NCBI GenBank assembly: GCA_029243385.1 | Contig: JAQWSC010000001.1 | Coordinates: 1-64,000 of the forward strand | Length of the DNA: 64,000 bases | Direction: 5' to 3' | DNA from: Flavobacteriaceae bacterium | Lineage (GTDB): Bacteria > Bacteroidota > Bacteroidia > Flavobacteriales > Flavobacteriaceae | Shown here: piece by piece, positions 16,752-25,215 of the stretch | Position numbering within the stretch: the first letter of the stretch is position 1 | Layout: every line of letters starts with the position of its first letter | Translations under genes and position numbers: made by a program | Notes under the pieces: generated by a model | The model's input: only the letters and a program-made list of their open reading frames with translations | Told to the model about the DNA's origin: nothing | Databases searched by the model: none

Positions 16752-18062
16752 TTATAAGGCACGCGTGATTTTCGCACCAATCGCCCTTAGGCGTTCGTCA
16801 ATACGTTCATAGCCACGATCGATTTGTTCGATATTATGGATTGTACTAGTTCCCGAAGCCGATAAGGCAGCAATCAACAGCGAAATTCCTGCACGAATAT
16901 CGGGCGATACCATGGTCATTGCTTTTAAATTGGATTTGAAATCATGACCAATTACAGACGCACGATGTGGATCGCAAAGAATAATTTTTGCCCCCATATC
17001 GATCAGCTTATCAACAAAAAACAAACGACTTTCAAACATTTTTTGGTGGATCAATACACTGCCACGGGCTTGAGTAGCTATCACAAGAATGATACTCAAT
17101 AAATCGGGGGTAAAACCAGGCCAAGGCGCATCCGAAACAGTAAGTATAGAACCGTCTATATAATTTTGAATTTCGTATCCATTGGTATGGGCTGGAATGT
17201 ATATGTCGTCCTCTCTTTTTTCGAGTGTAATTCCCAACTTTCGAAAAACTTCGGGTATCTGTCCCAAATATTCCCACCGAACATTTTTGATGGTCAACTC
17301 GCTTTTTGTCATTGCTGCCAAACCAATCCAACTGCCTATTTCTATCATATCAGGCAAAATAGTATGTTCGGTTCCTTTCAAAGAAGTTACTCCTTCTATG
17401 GTAAGTAAGTTGGAACCAATTCCTTGAATATTAGCACCCATTCGATTGAGCATATTGCAAAGTTGTTGCAAATAAGGTTCACAAGCTGCGTTGTATATGG
17501 TGGTTGTTCCTTTAGCCAAGACGGCTGCCATTACAATATTGGCCGTTCCTGTTACCGAAGCCTCGTCCAAGAGCATATAAGTCCCTTGAAGTTGCTTGGA
17601 TTCTACTCCGTAAAAGTGTTCCTCACGATTGTAACGAAAAGAAGCTCCTAATTTTATAAATCCCTGAAAATGGGTGTCCAAACGTCGTCTTCCGATTTTG
17701 TCTCCTCCCGGCTTGGGAATAAAACCTTTTCCAAAACGCGCCAAAAGCGGACCTACAATCATGATTGATCCGCGCAAACCTTTACCATCTTCCTTAAAAG
17801 CCGCGGATTCTAGATAGTCAAGATCAATGTTGTTTGAAGTAAATGCATACGATCCTGATTTGACTTTTTTTACCTCAACTCCTAAATTTTTGAGTAGTTG
17901 AATGAGCTTGTTTACATCAATTATATCGGGAATGTTATGAATGGTAACCGTATTGGGAGTTAATAAAACTGCGCAAAGAATCTGCAATGCTTCATTTTTG
18001 GCTCCTTGTGGCTGAATACTTCCCTTTAGCTGATGCCCTCCTTCAATTGAAAATGACCCCAT
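16752..18062 (-). CDS. murA: UDP-N-acetylglucosamine 1-carboxyvinyltransferase with Asp in place of catalytic Cys
   Basis: The 436-residue EPSP-synthase-fold enzyme adds enolpyruvate from PEP to UDP-GlcNAc, the first committed step of peptidoglycan synthesis. It opens with GGHQLKGSIQPQGAKNEAL (the Lys-Asn PEP/UDP site) and has GPLLARFGKG. The active-site loop reads PGGDKIGRRRLD, with D121 at the position of E. coli Cys115. Cys-to-Asp MurA is known in Mycobacterium and Chlamydia, where it stops fosfomycin from alkylating the enzyme. It follows the DUF4290 gene by 8 bases in one operon. Confidence 0.95.
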   Translation of the reverse strand: MGSFSIEGGHQLKGSIQPQGAKNEALQILCAVLLTPNTVTIHNIPDIIDVNKLIQLLKNLGVEVKKVKSGSYAFTSNNIDLDYLESAAFKEDGKGLRGSIMIVGPLLARFGKGFIPKPGGDKIGRRRLDTHFQGFIKLGASFRYNREEHFYGVESKQLQGTYMLLDEASVTGTANIVMAAVLAKGTTTIYNAACEPYLQQLCNMLNRMGANIQGIGSNLLTIEGVTSLKGTEHTILPDMIEIGSWIGLAAMTKSELTIKNVRWEYLGQIPEVFRKLGITLEKREDDIYIPAHTNGYEIQNYIDGSILTVSDAPWPGFTPDLLSIILVIATQARGSVLIHQKMFESRLFFVDKLIDMGAKIILCDPHRASVIGHDFKSNLKAMTMVSPDIRAGISLLIAALSASGTSTIHNIEQIDRGYERIDERLRAIGAKITRAL

Positions 18063-18070
18063 ATAATATG

Positions 18071-18739
18071 TTAATAGCTTCTTTTTTTGTTTCTGTAACC
18101 ACCGCCTTTGCGTCCTTTTGAGTAATTGGACTTATTATTGGAACTGTGTTTACTACTTTTTTTATTAGAAATTCTAATCAAATCTTCAGAAACTGTTAAA
18201 GGAGCATCTGCGGCTTTGACCGCTATTTTTCCATCAGAAAGCTCCAATAGGTGATTGTATATCACAGCATCATCAACGGTATCCTTGTTCCAATTTAAAA
18301 AACTTTTTTTCATATGAGTGGCTATAACATGCACAAGCGCTTTTTTCATATCACCTTCTTCCCAACCAATAGCAACATCAATCATTTTTTTAATATTGTT
18401 ACCATAAAATCGATACTTGGGGAAATTTTGAGGATATCCGAGCGGTTCGGGACGTGCTTCCAACACTTCACGCAACGGTTTGGGATACGGAGAATCGGCA
18501 TCCAATTTAAAATCGGACATGATAAACAATTGATCCCATATTTTGTGTTGAAAATCAGATACATCTCGCAAATGCGGATTGAGGTTTCCCATCACATCAA
18601 TAATGGCTTTTGCCATTTTATTTCGTTCATCGCGGTCTTTAATTTCCAGAACTTGATTGACCATTTTTTGTATGTGTCGTCCGTATTCAGGAATAATTAA
18701 AGTTTCACGTTCTGTATTGTATTCTAATTGATCTATCAA
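18071..18739 (-). CDS. DUF4290 protein
   Basis: The 222-residue protein fits DUF4290, a Bacteroidota-specific family: YNTERETLIIPEYGRHIQKMV at the N-terminus, NLNPHLRDVSDFQHKIWDQL, and KMIDVAIGWEEGDMKKALV. The C-terminal ~30 residues are a low-complexity, very basic Lys/Asn/Ser/Gly tail that could bind RNA or DNA. Function is unknown. It lies upstream of murA in the same operon, an arrangement seen in other flavobacteria. Confidence 0.87.
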   Translation of the reverse strand: MIDQLEYNTERETLIIPEYGRHIQKMVNQVLEIKDRDERNKMAKAIIDVMGNLNPHLRDVSDFQHKIWDQLFIMSDFKLDADSPYPKPLREVLEARPEPLGYPQNFPKYRFYGNNIKKMIDVAIGWEEGDMKKALVHVIATHMKKSFLNWNKDTVDDAVIYNHLLELSDGKIAVKAADAPLTVSEDLIRISNKKSSKHSSNNKSNYSKGRKGGGYRNKKRSY

Positions 18740-18789
18740 AATTGGATGGTTTAGTAATGTTTAAGAAATGTAAATTTAGTAAAATAAAA

Positions 18790-19080
18790 TCACAATGAAA
18801 TAATGCCCTCTATTTCAGAGACTTGTTTGTATTTTTTAATGACCATATCCGGAGATTCGACCTTGGCTTTCAAGGTGATACTGGTGTACTTTCCATTCGA
18901 AGATTTCTTAGTGGCTATTTGAGGGTTCAACGACTGAAACATATGTGTTAGTGTATTGATTTTTTTTTCACTGGTAGGAACAATAAACTTGAACACATAT
19001 ACCGATGGCCAAGAAGTGGACTCCAATAATTGTTCATAAAAACGGGTGTAAAACTCTTCTGATTTTAAAGACGAAGACAT
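18790..19080 (-). CDS. DUF493 (YbeD-like) protein
   Basis: The 96-residue protein has an alpha-beta ACT-like DUF493 pattern: WPSVYVFKFIVPTSEKKINTL, a helix, then YTSITLKAKVESPDMVIKKYKQVSEIEGIISL. YbeD-type proteins are thought to be small regulators, with no established activity. It has its own promoter (TATATTTG with TTG 21 bases upstream) and is separated from DUF4290 by 50 bases. Confidence 0.82.
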   Translation of the reverse strand: MSSSLKSEEFYTRFYEQLLESTSWPSVYVFKFIVPTSEKKINTLTHMFQSLNPQIATKKSSNGKYTSITLKAKVESPDMVIKKYKQVSEIEGIISL

Positions 19081-19094
19081 GCAAAATGTTTTGG

Positions 19095-19126
19095 CAAATA
19101 TAGTTTGATTTTTTCGAATTATTCAA
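19095..19126 (-). promoter_or_regulatory. Promoter of the DUF493 gene
   Basis: On the minus strand TATATTTG (19102 to 19095) is preceded by TTG (19126 to 19124) with a 21-base spacer, the canonical Bacteroidota -33/-7 arrangement. The predicted transcript would begin about 8 bases before the ATG at 19080. Confidence 0.6.
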
Positions 19127-19153
19127 CGTAAATTTTCCGTATTTTGCACATTC

Positions 19154-19690
19154 ATGAATCCAAAAAACCAAAAAATAGTCATCATTGGAGCTCCTGGTTC
19201 GGGAAAAACCTCTGTCATTGAAATGTTAATTCAAAAAGGATACGACTGTTTTCCCGAAATATCGCGTGAAGTTACTTTGGAAGCTCGTAAAGAAGGAATC
19301 GATCAATTGTTTCTCCACGATCCTATTTTGTTTAGCACCAAACTCATCGCTGGCCGCTTGAAACAATACGAAGATGCCAAATCCAAAAATCTTGTCTTTT
19401 TTGATAGAGGCCTCCCCGATGTAGTAGCTTACCATCATTATTTGAAAACCGATTATCCGCCCTCTTTTGACACAATATGTCAAGAAAATCCTTACGATGT
19501 TGTTTTTGTGTTGCCCCCCTGGAAAGCTATTTATACGTCTGATTCGGTTCGATATGAATCGTTTGAACAAGCTAAAAAAATTCATGAAAATTTAATGCAA
19601 ACCTACCAGCGCTTTTCAATGACACCTCAACCAGTTCCTTTCGGTGAAGTGGTCGAACGTGTAGCGTTTATTGAGCAACAACTCGCCTAA
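19154..19690 (+). CDS. P-loop AAA-type ATPase/kinase-like protein
   Basis: The 178-residue protein has Walker A GAPGSGKTS near the N-terminus and a kinase-like LVFFDRGLPDVVAYHHYL motif (Walker B region with DRG as in deoxynucleoside and NadR-type kinases). It matches the AAA_28 pattern of single-domain P-loop proteins. Substrate is unknown. The stop overlaps the recQ start by one base (TAATG), so it is co-translated with recQ; whether it works with recQ is unclear. Confidence 0.82.
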   Translation: MNPKNQKIVIIGAPGSGKTSVIEMLIQKGYDCFPEISREVTLEARKEGIDQLFLHDPILFSTKLIAGRLKQYEDAKSKNLVFFDRGLPDVVAYHHYLKTDYPPSFDTICQENPYDVVFVLPPWKAIYTSDSVRYESFEQAKKIHENLMQTYQRFSMTPQPVPFGEVVERVAFIEQQLA

Positions 19691-21591
19691 TGAAAACACC
19701 TCTATCTCTTCTTCAGCACTACTGGAATCATTCTGAATTTAGAATAGGGCAATTAGAGGCTATTCAGTCCATTTTAGAGGGAAACGATACGTTTGTGTTG
19801 ATGCCAACAGGCGGGGGCAAATCGGTTTGCTATCAAATTCCAGCGCTCCTTAAAGAAGGAATTTGCATTGTGGTTTCACCCCTAATTGCCTTGATGAGTG
19901 ATCAGGTCAATCAGCTAAAGGCTAAAGGCATCAAAGCAGTACAGATTACTGGCGGAATATCGGCCGATGAAATCAGTACATTGTTGGACAATTGTTCTTA
20001 CGGAAATTACAAGTTTTTGTATCTGTCTCCCGAGCGAATTCAACAAGAGTGGATTGTGGAACGCCTAAAAACAATGGAAGTAAGCATGGTGGCGGTTGAT
20101 GAAGCGCATTGTGTTTCACAATGGGGACACGATTTTCGACCTGCTTATCAAAAAATCACGGTTTTAAGAGAAGCATTGCCCAAATGTGCCTTTATGGCAC
20201 TAACCGCATCTGCCACTCCCAAAGTAGCAAAAGAAATTATCGAAGGGCTTTCTTTGCATGCTCCTGTCAAAATTCAAACCAGTTTTTACCGATCCAATCT
20301 TGCTTACAAAACTCTTTTTACAGAAGACAAAATGGGTGTTTTACTTTCGCTCCTAAAGAAAAATATGGATGCTGTTATTGTGTACACTCGAAATCGAAGA
20401 AGTACAGAAACCGTTGCCGATCAACTGAATCGTTTGGGCGTTGCAGCACTGTATTTTCACGGAGGGCTTTCTACACAAGAAAAAAACAAACGGCTTAAAC
20501 TTTGGATGAATGAAAAAAAGAAAGTGATGGTTGCCACCACAGCTTTTGGAATGGGAATTGACAAAACCAATGTTCGCAAAGTAATTCATTTGTCCCTTCC
20601 TGAAAGCCTCGAAAGCTATTATCAAGAAGCCGGAAGAGCGGGTAGAGATGGCAAACCAGCAGAAAGCATTATTTTGATCGATCCTTTGGACAAAGATGCC
20701 GTAAAAAATAAATTTATAAATCAACTGCCTACCGTTGAAACTACTTTTTTCGCTTACCGAAAATTGTGTAATTATTTTCAATTAGGATACGGCGAAGGTA
20801 CTGGCGTAACCTTTCCGTTTCAGTTCAATGCCTTTTGCAAAACCTATCAATTGCCCGCTACAAAAACCTATCAAATACTGAAACTATTGGATCGCGAAGG
20901 AATCCTTCAATTTTCAGGAAATTTTAAAGAACAAAATCGCGTGCAAATCACCCTCAGTAACCAAGGGCTGTTTGATTATATGGAAAACCATACTTCGTCG
21001 GCTTTGCTACTGAAAACCTTACTACGAATGTATGGAGGTCTTTTTGAGCGACTAACGCGAATTGATCTAGATGAGGTGTCCAAAAAAACAAATCGACCTA
21101 AAAACGAGCTAACTCAAAAACTGCTTCAACTGGAAAAAGAAAACATTGTGTTGTTGGATCGATTTGAAACCGATACCGAAATCACGTTTTTAGTTCCTCG
21201 AGAAGACGAACAAACACTGCATCCGATTGCGCGTGATATTAAATCACAATACGCCACAAAAAAAGGAATGATTCAGTCTATGATTGATTTTATTGAAAAT
21301 CAGCAGCTGTGTAAATCGGTTCAACTAGCAGCTTATTTTGGAGAAAAGCTAAGTGATTGGTGCGGAGTTTGTTCTGTATGTGAGGATACATTTGCAAAGA
21401 ATAAAAAGCAAATCACCAAAATCATTCGAGAGGAAATACTGGAATTGCTTGAAAAAAAATCTTTAAATTCTGAAAAGATAAGTACCTTGCTACCTTATAA
21501 AATCAACGATTTATTAGACGTTTTGGACCAACTTGTCAACGAAGAAAAACTAGTTGTTGATTCGAAAAATCAGTACCGTTTGCATCAATGA
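19690..21591 (+). CDS. recQ: ATP-dependent DNA helicase RecQ
   Basis: The 633-residue protein is an SF2 3'-5' helicase of recombination and replication-fork repair. Motifs: FRIGQLEAI (motif 0), MPTGGGKSVCYQIP (I), VVSPLIALMSDQ (Ia), VDEAHCVSQWGHDFR (II), LTASATP (III), and YYQEAGRAGRDG (VI). The RQC zinc site is near the end (CKS..WCGVCSVC). It is shorter than E. coli-type RecQ with a full HRDC domain; the C-terminus keeps only a small helical segment. It precedes fmt by 31 bases. Confidence 0.94.
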   Translation: MKTPLSLLQHYWNHSEFRIGQLEAIQSILEGNDTFVLMPTGGGKSVCYQIPALLKEGICIVVSPLIALMSDQVNQLKAKGIKAVQITGGISADEISTLLDNCSYGNYKFLYLSPERIQQEWIVERLKTMEVSMVAVDEAHCVSQWGHDFRPAYQKITVLREALPKCAFMALTASATPKVAKEIIEGLSLHAPVKIQTSFYRSNLAYKTLFTEDKMGVLLSLLKKNMDAVIVYTRNRRSTETVADQLNRLGVAALYFHGGLSTQEKNKRLKLWMNEKKKVMVATTAFGMGIDKTNVRKVIHLSLPESLESYYQEAGRAGRDGKPAESIILIDPLDKDAVKNKFINQLPTVETTFFAYRKLCNYFQLGYGEGTGVTFPFQFNAFCKTYQLPATKTYQILKLLDREGILQFSGNFKEQNRVQITLSNQGLFDYMENHTSSALLLKTLLRMYGGLFERLTRIDLDEVSKKTNRPKNELTQKLLQLEKENIVLLDRFETDTEITFLVPREDEQTLHPIARDIKSQYATKKGMIQSMIDFIENQQLCKSVQLAAYFGEKLSDWCGVCSVCEDTFAKNKKQITKIIREEILELLEKKSLNSEKISTLLPYKINDLLDVLDQLVNEEKLVVDSKNQYRLHQ

Positions 21592-21622
21592 TAAATCGAA
21601 AAAACAGGTAAACAACATTAGG

Positions 21623-22570
21623 ATGAAAAGCTTACGAATCGTTTTTATGGGAACTCCGGATTTTGCGGTAGCGAGTTTGGATGCGCTGTATAATTCGTCC
21701 CATCAAGTGGTAGGTGTTATTACGGCACCCGATCGTCCGGCTGGAAGAGGAAAAAAGATTCATGCTTCTCCTGTAAAGGAGTATGCCGACAAGCAGCAAC
21801 TACCTTTGTTACAGCCTACTCTTCTTAAAGAGCAGACGTTTCTTACGGAATTGAAAAATCTAAAGGCGGATATTTATGTTGTTGTGGCTTTTAGAATGCT
21901 TCCCAAACAAGTTTGGGAAATCCCTCCCATGGGTACTTTTAATCTGCACGCTTCGTTGCTACCCATGTATCGTGGGGCAGCACCTATTCATTGGGCTGTC
22001 ATAAATGGCGAACAGACTACCGGTGTTACCACTTTTTTTATTGATAAAAAAATTGATACCGGAGCCATCCTTTTGCAAGAAAAAACAACTATTTCAAAAA
22101 CCGAAAGCACGGGAGAATTGTACATTCGGCTTCAAGCTCTAGGAAGTAAACTTGTCGTAAAAACAGTTGATCAATTGGCTCTGGGAACGCTTAGCAGTCA
22201 AAAGCAAAAAGAAAGCCATAGACTTTCTGTTGCTCCAAAACTCACTAAAGAAAATACTCGTATTGATTGGAGTGCCTCTGCGGAAACAATTTTTAATTTT
22301 ATAAGAGGGCTTTCCCCCTATCCAAGTGCATGGACTACGCTGCATATCAATGAACAAGCATATTTTTTAAAAATATATGCCTCAACTTTCAAGTTGGCAT
22401 CTCACAACTACACAAACGGAACTGTAGGTATTGAAGACAACCAGTTTAAAGTTTGGACGTTTGATGGGTATATTTTGGTAAACGAATTGCAATTAGCAGG
22501 TAAGAAAAAAATGGCCGCTAAAGATTTATTAAACGGTTTTAAAATTGCCGAGGGTTCAATTCTTCGTTAA
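21623..22570 (+). CDS. fmt: Methionyl-tRNA formyltransferase
   Basis: The protein has 315 residues from ATG 21623 (MKSLRIVFMGTPDFAVASL). A longer frame starting inside recQ was rejected because RIVFMGTPDFA is the normal N-terminus. Fmt formylates initiator Met-tRNA using 10-formyl-THF. Catalytic motifs are present: VVVAFRMLP, NLHASLLPMYRGAAPIHWAVINGE and GVTTFFIDKKIDTGAIL. The C-terminal OB-like domain begins near residue 205. It shares the recQ transcription direction and is probably in that operon. Confidence 0.96.
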   Translation: MKSLRIVFMGTPDFAVASLDALYNSSHQVVGVITAPDRPAGRGKKIHASPVKEYADKQQLPLLQPTLLKEQTFLTELKNLKADIYVVVAFRMLPKQVWEIPPMGTFNLHASLLPMYRGAAPIHWAVINGEQTTGVTTFFIDKKIDTGAILLQEKTTISKTESTGELYIRLQALGSKLVVKTVDQLALGTLSSQKQKESHRLSVAPKLTKENTRIDWSASAETIFNFIRGLSPYPSAWTTLHINEQAYFLKIYASTFKLASHNYTNGTVGIEDNQFKVWTFDGYILVNELQLAGKKKMAAKDLLNGFKIAEGSILR

Positions 22571-22674
22571 GTACTATAAACAGTGATATTTACCGAAAAA
22601 AGGTTGAAATGGGACTCCGTTATTAACAAAGCGCTGAAGTTATCAACAATTTTAAGGATTTCTTTTAATATTCC

Positions 22675-22705
22675 TTGCAATAACGCCATATCCACATTAC
22701 TTTGG
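22675..22705 (+). promoter_or_regulatory. Promoter of the HU gene
   Basis: TTG (22675-22677) and TACTTTG (22699-22705) are separated by 21 bases, fitting the -33/-7 promoter with a one-base-shorter -7 box. The leader to the ATG at 22743 would be about 30 bases. The rest of the 172-base gap 22571-22742 holds nothing else that I can support. Confidence 0.5.
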
Positions 22706-22742
22706 AATAAAATTAATTACATTAACTATAAATTTTAAGATT

Positions 22743-23015
22743 ATGAACAAAACGCAATTAATCGATGCAATGGCAGCAGATGCTGGTGTATCTAAAGCAG
22801 CAGCTAAATCAGCACTTGAATCTTTTCTAGGAAATGTTTCTTCTACTCTTAAAGGTGGAGGACGTGTATCTCTAGTTGGATTTGGATCTTGGTCTGTTTC
22901 TAAAAGAGCTGCTCGTGAAGGAAGAAACCCTCAAACGGGAGCTACAATCCAAATTGCAGCCAAAAATGTTGTTAAGTTTAAAGCAGGTGCTGAACTATCT
23001 AGTTCTGTAAACTAA
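22743..23015 (+). CDS. DNA-binding protein HU
   Basis: The 90-residue nucleoid protein bends and compacts DNA as a dimer. It has the full HU/IHF fold: MNKTQLIDAMAADAGVSKAAAKSAL helices, GGRVSLVGFGSWSVSKRAAREGRNPQTGATIQIAA with the DNA-intercalating RNPQTG arm, and VVKFKAGAEL. Length is canonical. It stands alone between its own promoter and a strong terminator. Confidence 0.97.
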   Translation: MNKTQLIDAMAADAGVSKAAAKSALESFLGNVSSTLKGGGRVSLVGFGSWSVSKRAAREGRNPQTGATIQIAAKNVVKFKAGAELSSSVN

Positions 23016-23035
23016 TTTTTACCGAAACGTATTTT

Positions 23036-23068
23036 AAAAAACACCTCTGTACAGAGGTGTTTTTTTTT
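23036..23068 (+). terminator. Rho-independent terminator of the HU gene
   Basis: A perfect 20-base palindrome (23041-23060, half-site ACACCTCTGT) is preceded by five A and followed by eight T. It lies 21 bases after the HU stop codon. Confidence 0.92.
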
Positions 23069-23106
23069 ATTCTAATTATTTGTACATTTAAGAAAATACT
23101 TTTTGA

Positions 23107-23661
23107 ATGATAATTAACCCACCAAAACAAGGTGATTTATTAATTGCTGAACCTAATATTATTGGAGACACTTCGTTTCATCGTGCAGTTGTTCTGTTAG
23201 CAGAACTTTCTGACAACGGGGTGGTTGGTTTTATTATTAACAAACCGCTTCAATATCAACTTTCCGAATTGATTCCTGAAATCAAAAAAGATATTACCGT
23301 TTACAATGGGGGACCTGTAGAACAAGACAGTTTGTTTTTTCTACACAGTGTCCCAGAACTCATTCCTAATAGCATTCAAGTATCCGAAGAAATGTTTTGG
23401 GGCGGAGATTTCTCTATTGCTTCAGAACTGATTAACAACGGAACACTTTCTTTAGATAAAATTAAATTCTTTTTAGGGTATAGTGGCTGGGAGTTCGATC
23501 AATTGAGTCAAGAGCTTGGAAACAACAACTGGATTGTATCCAAAGAGCAAGAAACGGTACTTTCTAATGTTAACGGAGATTTTTGGAATGAGAAAATGCG
23601 TATTTTGGGAGGCAATTATTTGATTTGGTCCAATACTCCCGAAAACCCTATGCTTAACTGA
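23107..23661 (+). CDS. YqgE/AlgH-family protein (UPF0301)
   Basis: The 184-residue protein has the YqgE pattern: KQGDLLIAEPNIIGDTSFHRAVVLL at the N-terminus, GVVGFIINKPL, VYNGGPVEQDSLFFLH, and FLGYSGWEFDQLSQELGNNNW. The family has a known fold but no proven biochemical role; in Pseudomonas AlgH affects alginate and transcription. The 3' end overlaps the aminotransferase gene on the other strand by 8 bases. Confidence 0.92.
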   Translation: MIINPPKQGDLLIAEPNIIGDTSFHRAVVLLAELSDNGVVGFIINKPLQYQLSELIPEIKKDITVYNGGPVEQDSLFFLHSVPELIPNSIQVSEEMFWGGDFSIASELINNGTLSLDKIKFFLGYSGWEFDQLSQELGNNNWIVSKEQETVLSNVNGDFWNEKMRILGGNYLIWSNTPENPMLN

Positions 23662-24499
23662 GCGATTTTTTAGCCCAATTGTTGAGTGATTCTACAAACC
23701 TCAACGCAACTGTATTAGCAAAATTCTTTTTTCGATAACGACCAACTGGACGAATTCCTTGAATGGCATTGGTTACCCACAATTCATCTGACTTTTGCAG
23801 TTCGAACGGAGAAATTTCTGCCTCCTCCAGAGTGAAATCTGAATGATTATCAACGCATTGAATCAATTGTTTTCGAACAATTCCTTTGATACAACCCGAA
23901 GTTACAGGAGGTGTTTTAATAGTCTTGCCTTGAACAACAAAAAGATTTCCGTTTAAAAATTCTACTACTTGTTTTTGATCGTTCAATAAAATGCAATTGT
24001 CTAGGTCGTTGTCTTGTGCGTAGCGACTTCCAATAACATTCAAAGAGCGATTGTTTGTTTTAAGAGAAGACAACAAACTAGTGGGGACATAAAAATCTTT
24101 GAAAAGATCGACCAAATAATCGCTTGTATCAGCTATAAAAAAATCGTTCTCCAAAGGCTCAGAAACGATCAAAAATTGCACATCGTTGGAAGTAGGCAAA
24201 TAACGTCCTCCAGAATTTCTAAAAACAGTCAATCGAATGCGGGTAGCATTTGAATGGATCGAAACCAGTGTTTTTTGGAGTTCTTTAAGCAGAAACTCAG
24301 GAGTGAAACTCATTGGAATTTCCATACGCATTAGACGCATAGAAGCCATTAGCCTAAAATAGTGATCTTCCCAAAACAAGGGTTTTTGACCTACAACTCG
24401 GAGGGTTTCAAAAACAGCATCTCCGTACAAAAATCCACGATTGTCTGCACTTAGAACGTTCTTTTGTGATTCTAAAACAGTACCATTAAAATTTACCAT
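23654..24499 (-). CDS. Class IV aminotransferase (PabC/IlvE-like)
   Basis: The 281-residue PLP enzyme belongs to fold type IV: FNGTVLESQKNVLSADNRGFLYGDAVFETLRV at the N-terminus, an Arg/Lys-rich active site (IRLTVFRNSGGRYLP), the E near CIKGIVRKQLI, and ELWVTNAIQGIRPV near the C-terminus. It could be aminodeoxychorismate lyase (4-aminobenzoate for folate), a branched-chain or a D-amino-acid aminotransferase; length and YGDAVFETLRV lean to the PabC side. It lies 11 bases downstream of the START-like gene. Confidence 0.84.
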   Translation of the reverse strand: MVNFNGTVLESQKNVLSADNRGFLYGDAVFETLRVVGQKPLFWEDHYFRLMASMRLMRMEIPMSFTPEFLLKELQKTLVSIHSNATRIRLTVFRNSGGRYLPTSNDVQFLIVSEPLENDFFIADTSDYLVDLFKDFYVPTSLLSSLKTNNRSLNVIGSRYAQDNDLDNCILLNDQKQVVEFLNGNLFVVQGKTIKTPPVTSGCIKGIVRKQLIQCVDNHSDFTLEEAEISPFELQKSDELWVTNAIQGIRPVGRYRKKNFANTVALRFVESLNNWAKKSLS

Positions 24500-24510
24500 T
24501 AAAAAAACAA

Positions 24511-24903
24511 TTAGGAAGCTCCAATAACTTGTTTCAGATCAGAAATTTGACTTTCCCATAGCATTTTAGATTCGGACAACTCATCTTTATCACAAAAATC
24601 AGTGACAACTAATGACACATCTTTGGTGATTTCATCCACTACAATTTTCATCTCAAAAAAGTATTGGTCTTGATCCTCTTCTTCTGTAAGCCAACGAAAA
24701 CGGGCAAGTTCGTTTGATTTTTTTGAAATGAGCTTGGCAGGTTCTTCCGAATCATCCCAAATAAATGAAAACAACTCACCGCGTGAATTTACGTTATCGG
24801 CAAACCATTCTGAAAGACCCGATGGCGTGGATAAATATTGGTAAAGCATTTGTGGTGAAGCATGAATTGGAAATTCAATTTCAAACTTTGTTTTTGGTTG
24901 CAT
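24511..24903 (-). CDS. START-like domain protein (AHSA1-type)
   Basis: The protein has 130 residues from ATG 24903 (MQPKTKFEIEFPIHASPQ); an in-frame upstream start at 24927 adds eight poorly conserved residues. It has the helix-grip pattern PQMLYQYLSTPSGLSEWFADNV common to activator of Hsp90 ATPase-1-like and START proteins, and an acidic surface. This small form is widespread in Bacteroidota; function is unknown. It is probably co-transcribed with the aminotransferase. Confidence 0.84.
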   Translation of the reverse strand: MQPKTKFEIEFPIHASPQMLYQYLSTPSGLSEWFADNVNSRGELFSFIWDDSEEPAKLISKKSNELARFRWLTEEEDQDQYFFEMKIVVDEITKDVSLVVTDFCDKDELSESKMLWESQISDLKQVIGAS

Positions 24904-25031
24904 AATCCTTTCAATTAAGGAACACAATATATTGATAAATTATGATGTAATAAGTATTTATTTACAAAAAAAATGCATCTTACTTTTGGGCTACTTATTT
25001 TAATTCTATATTTGCATGCCGAATCAAAAAA

Positions 25032-25105
25032 GGCGAGGTAGCTCAGCCGGTTAGAGCGTCGGATTCATAACCCGGAGGTCGGGAGTTCGAGTCTCCCCTT
25101 CGCTA
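25032..25105 (+). tRNA. tRNA-Met (anticodon CAT)
   Basis: Acceptor GGCGAGG (25032-25038) pairs with CTTCGCT (25098-25104), with G-U pairs at ends 1:72 and 6:67 and discriminator A25105. The D arm contains TAGCTCAG, and the T arm GGGAG/CTCCC closes loop TTCGAGT. The loop TTCATAA gives anticodon CAT. G1-U72 rather than a C1-A72 mismatch argues against initiator tRNA; an Ile(CAU) tRNA read with lysidine cannot be excluded. Confidence 0.93.
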
Positions 25106-25108
25106 CAC

Positions 25109-25138
25109 AAAAGCAATCAGCAATGATTGCTTTTTTTT
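25109..25138 (+). terminator. Terminator after tRNA-Met
   Basis: AAAGCAATCA (25110-25119) pairs with TGATTGCTTT (25124-25133) around loop GCAA, followed by a T run to 25138. It lies four bases after the tRNA 3' end. Confidence 0.88.
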
Positions 25139-25215
25139 GTAAACTTTTAGATAGCAGCTTTTTAGACTTATATCATATTTATTTGTTATTTTTATAAAAA
25201 GTATCTCTTTAAACT

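Noticed and set aside
18314-18700. 128-codon open frame on the plus strand
   Set aside because: It is the antisense shadow of the DUF4290 gene, with low-complexity, His/Phe-rich translation and no domain.
22640-22648. TTATCAACA, close to a DnaA box
   Set aside because: A single copy, no cluster, no dnaA or AT-rich unwinding element nearby. It is not an origin.
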